DNA of 54,114 bases from Cyclobacteriaceae bacterium (lineage in GTDB: Bacteria; Bacteroidota; Bacteroidia; Cytophagales; Cyclobacteriaceae). The DNA lies in the NCBI GenBank assembly GCA_016787565.1, contig JAEUUG010000014.1, positions 1 to 54,114 of the forward strand, read 5' to 3'. A program made the position numbers and the translations under genes. Numbering within the stretch: position 1 is the first letter of the stretch; each line of letters opens with the position of its first letter. Shown one piece after another: positions 48,014 to 54,114 of this stretch. The notes beneath the pieces are model-generated. The model was not told the origin of the DNA and made no database searches. It saw only the letters and a list, made by a program, of their open reading frames with translations.

Positions 48014-48460
48014 TCAAGCCGAAATCGCCTTGCTTACTTTTCGATAGATATACGAATGATAAATGTGTCTGCGTCCGAAACGATCGGGCGTATCGGAATT
48101 AACCAATTTGATATAGATGTTTTTAGGAACACCAAAATATTCATAGCTGCTACCATCCACAAAATTGATCTGCAAGGTCTGGGCTTTGTATTGAAAGTCA
48201 ACCATTCTGGATGAGGTAATAACTTCCGTATATTGTTCCAATTGCTGGGCATGCGTTTCAGGTGCAACACTTACCAATAAATGATAGGCCTCAATAAAGG
48301 CTTTGCTTTTTTCTTCAGCTTCCAGCTTCGCTTCATGGTTATCCTGAAATCTATCCGGATGCCAGTCCTTCATCAGGTTACGATAAAGGGTCTTCAATTC
48401 CTTTAGATCAACCTCTTTATCTACACCAAGAAGTTTTCTGGATTCTATTATTTTTTTCAT
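48014..48460 (-). CDS. J-domain and KTSC-domain fusion protein
   Basis: A 148-residue cytoplasmic protein; the start at MKKIIESRKL is preferred over the longer frame from 48541. Residues about 1-70 form a J-domain with the HPD motif (KDWHPDRFQ) that stimulates DnaK ATPase. Residues about 85-145 are a KTSC domain (SSRMVDFQYKAQTLQINFVDG, YEYFGVPKNIYIKLV, GRRHIYHSYIYRKV). KTSC domains are small beta-rich modules seen in phage and lysyl-tRNA synthetase relatives and may bind RNA or protein. The protein could deliver a KTSC-bound client to DnaK. No chaperone genes are near. Confidence 0.88.
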   Translation of the reverse strand: MKKIIESRKLLGVDKEVDLKELKTLYRNLMKDWHPDRFQDNHEAKLEAEEKSKAFIEAYHLLVSVAPETHAQQLEQYTEVITSSRMVDFQYKAQTLQINFVDGSSYEYFGVPKNIYIKLVNSDTPDRFGRRHIYHSYIYRKVSKAISA

Positions 48461-48689
48461 GCGGGCGCAAAAATATAACTTTTTCAGGCAATCGTTGCCT
48501 CCTGCTCGTGCATTAATGGCAACATGACATATAAAGATCAAATCTCAACTTTTTCCTGGTTGCCAGCATCTACCATGCAACCCGATGGCCTTGAAAAAAG
48601 TCATTGGCAAGAACATCAGGCTGAAAATAGTTATCACCTTTTGTTAACCTTTTCAGTTTAGATCAGTATACCGAGATAATCCCACCGCC

Positions 48690-51056
48690 ATGTTTAAAAA
48701 CTATGTTTTGATAACTGTACGAAATCTGTTCAAAAACGGGTTTTACTCCTTTATTAATATTGCCGGACTGGCCATTGGCATTACCTGCAGCATTCTCATT
48801 TTGCTTTGGGTTGCCGATGAAAAGTCGTTCGACAAATTTCACCCAAAGGCCGACCGTCTTTACCAGGTGTGGGTGAAAGCACATTTTGATGGGAAGATTA
48901 GTTCTTGGACTTCTGTGCCGCTTCCCACCTATGAAGCCTTCAAAACAGCCGATAGTAACATCAAACGCATGGTGGTTACCGATTGGGGTGGCGATCACTT
49001 GCTGACCGTGAATGAAAACAGGCTCACGAAAAGAGGGTATTGGAGCAGTGAAGAATTTTTAGAAATGTTCGAGTTTCCCTTAGTGAAAGGAAATGCAGAA
49101 CAAGTGATGGACGACCCGCGCTCGATTGTCATCACCGAATCAACGGCCAGGGCGTTGTTTGGAGATGAGGAGCCCATCAACCAGATCATCCGGATTGACA
49201 ATGAGCATGAATTGAAAGTAACGGGTGTTTTAAAAGATATTCCAACCAACTCTTCCTTCCAGTTCGATTTCCTGATGCCCTGGAAATTTCGGGAGCAAAC
49301 CAACGACTGGGTGCGGAGAAATACTACCAACTGGGGCAACTACAGCTTTCAGGTCTTTGCTGAATTGAATGACCCCTCCAATCATGCTACGGTAGAAAAA
49401 TCTGTACGCAACATGCTGCAGGAACATGGCGAAACAGACACCAAGCCCGAGTATTTCCTTTATCCGCTGCTGCGGTGGCGGCTGCACAGTAATTTCGACA
49501 ACGGCATCGAAACAGGCGGCATGAATGACTACGTGCAAATGTTTACCATCATTGCCATTTTCATCATCGTTATTGCCTGTATAAATTTCATGAACCTGGC
49601 AACAGCCCGAAGCGAACGCAGAGCACGTGAAGTGGGGATTCGCAAAAGTGTAGGTTCCAGACGACACGAACTCATATTTCAGTTTATTGGTGAATCTACT
49701 TTTATATCGCTCATCGCCTTTGCTATCGCGATACTGATAGCGCAATTGCTGCTGCCATACTACAATGACCTGGTGCAGAAAAAATTATTCATCGACTACA
49801 CGTCTTCACAATTCTGGATTTTTTCGCTAAGTATGATTTTCCTAACGGGGATTATTTCCGGAAGCTACCCCGCTTTTTACCTCTCATCTTTCCAACCCGT
49901 ACAAGTGCTGAAAGGAAAACCTACTGTTGGCAAAGGTGCAACCACACCACGCAAGGTATTGGTCACCTTGCAATTTGGTTTTTCCATTTTGCTGATCATC
50001 GGTACGATTGTGATCTATCAACAAATACAGTTAGTGAAGGGCCGCTCACTTGGATACGATCAGGAAAACTTAATGGCTGTAAGTTACACCAACGAAGTAG
50101 CCAAAAATTATAAGGCCATCAAACTCGACTTGTTGAATTCGGGAGTAGTGGAGGCTGTAACCAAATCGAACAGTACGATTACAGACATCAACTCCAATAA
50201 TTTTCTGGGATGGCCCGGCAAGCCGGAAGAACTCAGAGTAATCTTTACAACCATCGCTACCGAATATGATTATACCAAAACAATGGGGATAAAAGTAATT
50301 GAAGGACGTGATTTCTCCGAAGACTTTAAAAGTGATACGGCCTCCATTCTCATCAACAAAGCCGCACTCCAACTGATGGCGCTCAAAGACCCGATCGGTA
50401 CTGAACTCGACCTGTGGGGTGGCAAGCGCAAACTGATTGGCGTGGTGGATGATGTGCTGATGGGATCTCCGTTTCAACCGGTCAAACCCATGTTTATTAT
50501 TCTCGATCCGGAGTGGATTGATGCCGTTACGGTACGGCTGAAAAAAACACAGGACTTACCTGCCTCCATCCATACGGTGAAAACTATTTTTGAAAAACAT
50601 GCACCCGCCTATCCTTTTGAATATCGCTTTGCGGATGTAGAGTTTCAGAAAAAGTTTACAACACTCAACCTCACCAGCACACTGGCCAGTTTGTTTGCAA
50701 CACTCACCATTATCATCACCGGACTGGGATTGTTTGGCCTCGCTTCGTTCACAGCTGAACAGCGCACGAAAGAAATCGGCATACGAAAAGTTTTGGGTGC
50801 TTCTGTTCCAAACCTCGTTGGATTGATGTCAAAAGATTTTTCAATCCTGGTGATAATCTCGTTTCTGTTGTCTTCTCCATTTGCCTGGTGGGCACTGGAC
50901 ACATACTTGGAGCGTTATACTATTCGCACGGAAATAGCGTGGTGGATTTTTCCGCTTACTGGAATTATTGCCCTTACCTTTGCGCTGATCATTGTGAGCA
51001 CACAAGCCTTGCGGGCAGCACGTTCTAATCCGGTGAATTCATTGCGCAGTGAGTAA
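48690..51056 (+). CDS. FtsX/MacB-type ABC transporter permease
   Basis: A 788-residue inner-membrane protein with a duplicated design. N-terminal half: membrane helix (about 20-42, NIAGLAIGITCSILIL), MacB_PCD periplasmic domain, then three helices of an FtsX domain (about 285-410), with the motif ARSERRAREVGIRKSVGSRRHEL. C-terminal half: a second periplasmic domain and FtsX core (about 670-788) with AEQRTKEIGIRKVLGASV. Such 800-residue permeases are abundant in Cytophagales and pair with MacB/LolD-like ATPases, which are absent nearby. Roles include lipoprotein release, peptide export and stress signalling. Confidence 0.9.
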   Translation: MFKNYVLITVRNLFKNGFYSFINIAGLAIGITCSILILLWVADEKSFDKFHPKADRLYQVWVKAHFDGKISSWTSVPLPTYEAFKTADSNIKRMVVTDWGGDHLLTVNENRLTKRGYWSSEEFLEMFEFPLVKGNAEQVMDDPRSIVITESTARALFGDEEPINQIIRIDNEHELKVTGVLKDIPTNSSFQFDFLMPWKFREQTNDWVRRNTTNWGNYSFQVFAELNDPSNHATVEKSVRNMLQEHGETDTKPEYFLYPLLRWRLHSNFDNGIETGGMNDYVQMFTIIAIFIIVIACINFMNLATARSERRAREVGIRKSVGSRRHELIFQFIGESTFISLIAFAIAILIAQLLLPYYNDLVQKKLFIDYTSSQFWIFSLSMIFLTGIISGSYPAFYLSSFQPVQVLKGKPTVGKGATTPRKVLVTLQFGFSILLIIGTIVIYQQIQLVKGRSLGYDQENLMAVSYTNEVAKNYKAIKLDLLNSGVVEAVTKSNSTITDINSNNFLGWPGKPEELRVIFTTIATEYDYTKTMGIKVIEGRDFSEDFKSDTASILINKAALQLMALKDPIGTELDLWGGKRKLIGVVDDVLMGSPFQPVKPMFIILDPEWIDAVTVRLKKTQDLPASIHTVKTIFEKHAPAYPFEYRFADVEFQKKFTTLNLTSTLASLFATLTIIITGLGLFGLASFTAEQRTKEIGIRKVLGASVPNLVGLMSKDFSILVIISFLLSSPFAWWALDTYLERYTIRTEIAWWIFPLTGIIALTFALIIVSTQALRAARSNPVNSLRSE

Positions 51057-51061
51057 TTTTA

Positions 51062-53818
51062 TCAAGGGCCGATCGGGATAATCTGCTCCACAACATTCCA
51101 TCCTGAAACACGGATCGAAGCAGGTTTATCCTGAGCGGAATCCAGCCACACGGTAATCGTTTGCTGCTCACCCTGCTTCAGGGTTACGTAGTTATCCGAC
51201 CAATACGATGGCAATAATTCATCGCCCGAATCATTCAACAACTGGGCGCGCGTAAAGAAAGCCAAAGCAGTGGAGTTGTTTTGCAGTTGAAGAGTAATTA
51301 CCCGATTACCAACTGATGGTGTGGATGATGCTTTAACTGACACTGACGCCTTGGGCATAGTCGAAAGTGATGTGAAATTGTTTTGGTTTTCTAACCAATA
51401 ACAATTCGCATTGATCAGTTTATCTTCCTTATCGCGCAAGCGAAGCAATACAAACTGAATTCCGCTTGTTTTTTTCCAGGATGATAGCGATATCCATTTC
51501 AGTACAGAAGGTCCTGCGATCGTCAATTGGTCATGTGCACTAAAAAGTTTTTTGCCCTGAATATCCAACAACTGGACTTCGGCTGTCATGGTTTGCGTTT
51601 GGTAGGTGCGGTTCACCAAATCAATGTCATTAGTCGTGCGGTTAAATTGAAGGTGCAGCGGGGCAACAGAATTCCGGATGAAATAATATCCGGCATTGGG
51701 CAACATGTACCAATCATAAATTTGCCAGATCACGCTGGGGAAGGCAGGATTCAATTTCCACAACATCACGCCACCGGTTTCATTTAGCCGTGATTGAGCT
51801 GCTTCAAATATGCTCTGGTATCCCATGGCATTCATCAATTGCATTTTGTCAGAAAAATCCTCCATCGTTGTTGGCTTGCCAAAGCGCTGCACCATTTCTT
51901 CATAATACAAATCATAGCGCCCGTTGCCTGTAGCGGCATCGTGGTAGCCCCACGTGTCATTGAATGGAAAAGGTGATTTTCTATCCCAAACGAGGTTAGG
52001 AATAATTTTTGGTAATGTTGTGAAGGGAGGCTGCGATGGAATTCCGGTTTCATCTTTAAATACCCAGTCGGGTGATTTCGCTACAAGATCATAATAGACC
52101 GCAGGATCTTTCCAGGTATACGGACCACCACTATATACTCCGGAAGGTTGATTGTCAGGCCATGACCCCTTCCAGCCTGAAGGGAGTTTGGCAAAACCGG
52201 ACGAGCTTGGAATAAAGGGACGCGTTCCATCTATACCGGCTACACTATCGCGCATGGCATCGTACAACGGCTTGCGTGCATGACCTTCATTGCCGCCTGT
52301 CCATACCAGTAAACTCGCATGATGGCGGATGCGATAGATGGTACTCGTTACATTATTAATGAACACATGACCTTCCAGCGGCCAGTTGGGCGATCCCTTG
52401 AATTCCCCTTGCGTATCTCCCGTTACCCAGAAGTCATTCCACACCATCAACCCCAGGCGATCGCACAAATCAAAAAATATATCTGAAGGGGTGACACCTC
52501 CACCCCAGATGCGTACCAGGTTTAGACTTGAATTTTTAACGAGCTGAAGTTCGCGGGCAATGCGCAACGAATCATTTTGGAGCATCATGTCGGGAACCCA
52601 GGCACCTCCTACCAAATGGATGCGCTTTCCATTCACAAAAAAATCTCTGCGAACTGAATTTTTAGTTTTGACAGCGCTTGACGATACGGTTCGTATACCG
52701 GTAAAAATGGTTTTCTCATCACTTACTCCCGACACCGTTTCAACCTGGATGGTGACGCGATAAAGGTTAGCCTTGCCGTATCCTAATGGCCACCACAACG
52801 CAGGATATTGAATGCGCAGTTGCTTTATCTGAGCAGGTGTGAGTTTAAGTTTTGTAATGGACTGTGGCGTTAACTGAACAGCGTATGTAAACGCAATGGC
52901 ATTACCGGTGAAGTTGTCAGGTCGTATGTTCACGTTTAGTTTACCATCCACAGGTTTGTTGCTCAGATTCTGTAACGCAAGTTCAAGTGTGAGACTGGCC
53001 GAAGAGGTATCCGGCAGCGAGAGCTGCGTGCTGATAGTGGGGTAATTAATTTTTACATCACCTGTAGTGCGTAAATAGACCGGCTGCCAAATACCCATGT
53101 TCCGATCCCGTACGGGGGGCATCCAATCCCAACCGACAGAGCAGAGCATGGTCACATTTTTACCGATGTCTCCGATAGGTCCACCATTTTCATAAAAGTC
53201 ATCGAAGATTTTGAGTTGCTCACGTGCCGGTAAGCCGGGAAAATCGAGTGGATAAATCTTGATGGCCAGACCATTCGCTCCACTCTTGATATGTCGGGTT
53301 ACGGGCAGTTCATATTCAGCAAACATACCCACCAACTGCGTTGAGTCCGCGATGCGTATTCCATTAAGCCACACCTCTGCCCGGTAGTTGATGCCTTTCA
53401 ACATCAGGTGATAATTATTATCGCCCGTTGTGGATACATGAAATGTTGTTCGAAACCAATACGGTTTCTTCCACGGATTACCAATGCCCGGCAGGTGACT
53501 GTATTTCTCCAGTTGGTACTGTTTGTTGAATTCATCCGAGGCATCGGGAATGAGCATGTTGTTAAGACCTTCATACGGATTAGGATAAACCCGATTGGCG
53601 ACCAGGCCGCTGAGCACAGTGGTGGGAACCCTTACCGGAAACCAATAAATGGGTGAGCGATACGCGGGATCAGACAATTTACTGCCATCGTCAGCCACCA
53701 ACGCACTCGCCTGCATGGTAAAATCAGTAAGTTTTTGTGGGGAATAAGCGGTTTGGGCAAGGAGTGTATTATTCACTAAAATCCCTGAAATGAGGATTAC
53801 CAAGAATTTCTCTTTCAT
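51062..53818 (-). CDS. GH2 family exo-glycosidase, glucosaminidase/mannosidase-like
   Basis: A 918-residue secreted enzyme with a signal peptide (MKEKFLVILISGILVNNTLLAQ). Domain order matches GH2: a jelly-roll domain (about 40-210), Ig-like domain (about 255-370), TIM barrel (about 370-690) with the acid/base motif WTGGNEGH near 509, and a probable nucleophile in KDETGIPSQP. C-terminal beta-sandwich domains follow (about 710-910). MLWKLNPAFPSVIWQIYDWY resembles exo-beta-D-glucosaminidase and beta-mannosidase families. The exact substrate is uncertain. It is a single gene convergent with the permease (5-bp gap between stops). Confidence 0.88.
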   Translation of the reverse strand: MKEKFLVILISGILVNNTLLAQTAYSPQKLTDFTMQASALVADDGSKLSDPAYRSPIYWFPVRVPTTVLSGLVANRVYPNPYEGLNNMLIPDASDEFNKQYQLEKYSHLPGIGNPWKKPYWFRTTFHVSTTGDNNYHLMLKGINYRAEVWLNGIRIADSTQLVGMFAEYELPVTRHIKSGANGLAIKIYPLDFPGLPAREQLKIFDDFYENGGPIGDIGKNVTMLCSVGWDWMPPVRDRNMGIWQPVYLRTTGDVKINYPTISTQLSLPDTSSASLTLELALQNLSNKPVDGKLNVNIRPDNFTGNAIAFTYAVQLTPQSITKLKLTPAQIKQLRIQYPALWWPLGYGKANLYRVTIQVETVSGVSDEKTIFTGIRTVSSSAVKTKNSVRRDFFVNGKRIHLVGGAWVPDMMLQNDSLRIARELQLVKNSSLNLVRIWGGGVTPSDIFFDLCDRLGLMVWNDFWVTGDTQGEFKGSPNWPLEGHVFINNVTSTIYRIRHHASLLVWTGGNEGHARKPLYDAMRDSVAGIDGTRPFIPSSSGFAKLPSGWKGSWPDNQPSGVYSGGPYTWKDPAVYYDLVAKSPDWVFKDETGIPSQPPFTTLPKIIPNLVWDRKSPFPFNDTWGYHDAATGNGRYDLYYEEMVQRFGKPTTMEDFSDKMQLMNAMGYQSIFEAAQSRLNETGGVMLWKLNPAFPSVIWQIYDWYMLPNAGYYFIRNSVAPLHLQFNRTTNDIDLVNRTYQTQTMTAEVQLLDIQGKKLFSAHDQLTIAGPSVLKWISLSSWKKTSGIQFVLLRLRDKEDKLINANCYWLENQNNFTSLSTMPKASVSVKASSTPSVGNRVITLQLQNNSTALAFFTRAQLLNDSGDELLPSYWSDNYVTLKQGEQQTITVWLDSAQDKPASIRVSGWNVVEQIIPIGP

Positions 53819-53920
53819 ACCAATAATTTTAAAGTGTATAAAAATGAAAGAAGATACGTTGGGAAGCACTGATAAAGGTCAGGTTTCAAAGTACAGAACC
53901 GCAAGAAAGCGTTTTACGAA

Positions 53921-53951
53921 AAGAAAAAAGCCTCAGCAAAGTGAGGCTTTT
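53921..53951 (-). terminator. Terminator after the GIY-YIG/tRNA-like transcript
   Basis: Read on the minus strand, AAAGCCTCA pairs with TGAGGCTTT around a 6-nt loop (53927-53950), followed by TTTCTTTTC. It begins 3 bp after the tRNA-like acceptor end, which fits termination of a leftward tRNA or tRNA-mimic transcript. Confidence 0.8.
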
Positions 53952-53952
53952 G

Positions 53953-54114
<162 letters not shown>

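Overview
The window reads as chromosomal DNA of a member of the Bacteroidota, most likely the order Cytophagales. The evidence is the set of lineage-typical families (DUF2480, DUF4270, GLPGLI, the outer-membrane beta-barrel receptor family with a carboxypeptidase-regulatory domain, LytS/LytTR pairs), promoters that match the Bacteroidota pattern (TTG, a 19-21 bp spacer, then TAnnTTTG) instead of the sigma70 pattern, and few Shine-Dalgarno sequences. There is no prophage, insertion sequence or CRISPR array. Almost every gap is shorter than about 280 bp.

Layout. Positions 1-4,900 hold a leftward housekeeping run: adenosine kinase, then rpmH-rnpA-S41 peptidase-tsaB-DUF2480. Positions 4,900-13,900 hold a glycerophosphodiesterase, an outer-membrane receptor with a GLPGLI partner, and two complete two-component systems placed tail to tail. 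Positions 13,900-20,700 hold envelope proteins (Kelch lipoprotein, DUF4270, an outer-membrane protein), then an MFS transporter-trehalase operon and tRNA-Val. Positions 20,700-37,350 are a dense stretch of small redox, detoxification and regulatory genes. It contains a leftward operon (two pirins, DUF6069, nitroreductase, OsmC, YjdI-CDGSH), a second leftward operon (DJ-1/Hsp31-like, DUF481, bestrophin, NADP reductase-like), two HxlR regulators, a GlxA-type AraC regulator, and a rightward seven-gene operon (SRPBCC, three PhnB-like VOC genes with four VOC domains, a 70-residue protein, two DUF1801 proteins). Positions 37,400-45,540 hold a serine hydrolase, a Pif1/RecD-like helicase with a C-terminal HTH, a PD40 protein, MarR-DoxX, and small DUF proteins. 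Positions 45,600-53,820 hold a GH3 and a GH2 glycoside hydrolase flanking a DnaJ-KTSC protein and a stand-alone FtsX/MacB-type permease.

The most unusual structure is at the right edge. It is the 3' end of a leftward GIY-YIG nuclease gene whose last codons fold like the D-arm and anticodon arm of a tRNA. The stop codon is followed at once by a tRNA-like T-arm, the 3' acceptor strand and a strong terminator. This is a tRNA 3'-half mimic built into the end of an endonuclease gene.

The second theme is regulatory. At four leftward promoters of the redox/regulator region (pirin operon, DJ-1 operon, NADP-reductase/HxlR, MarR) a palindrome lies inside the spacer, over the -7 box or across the -33 element. 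This suggests that each unit is switched by a small local repressor of the HxlR/MarR type.
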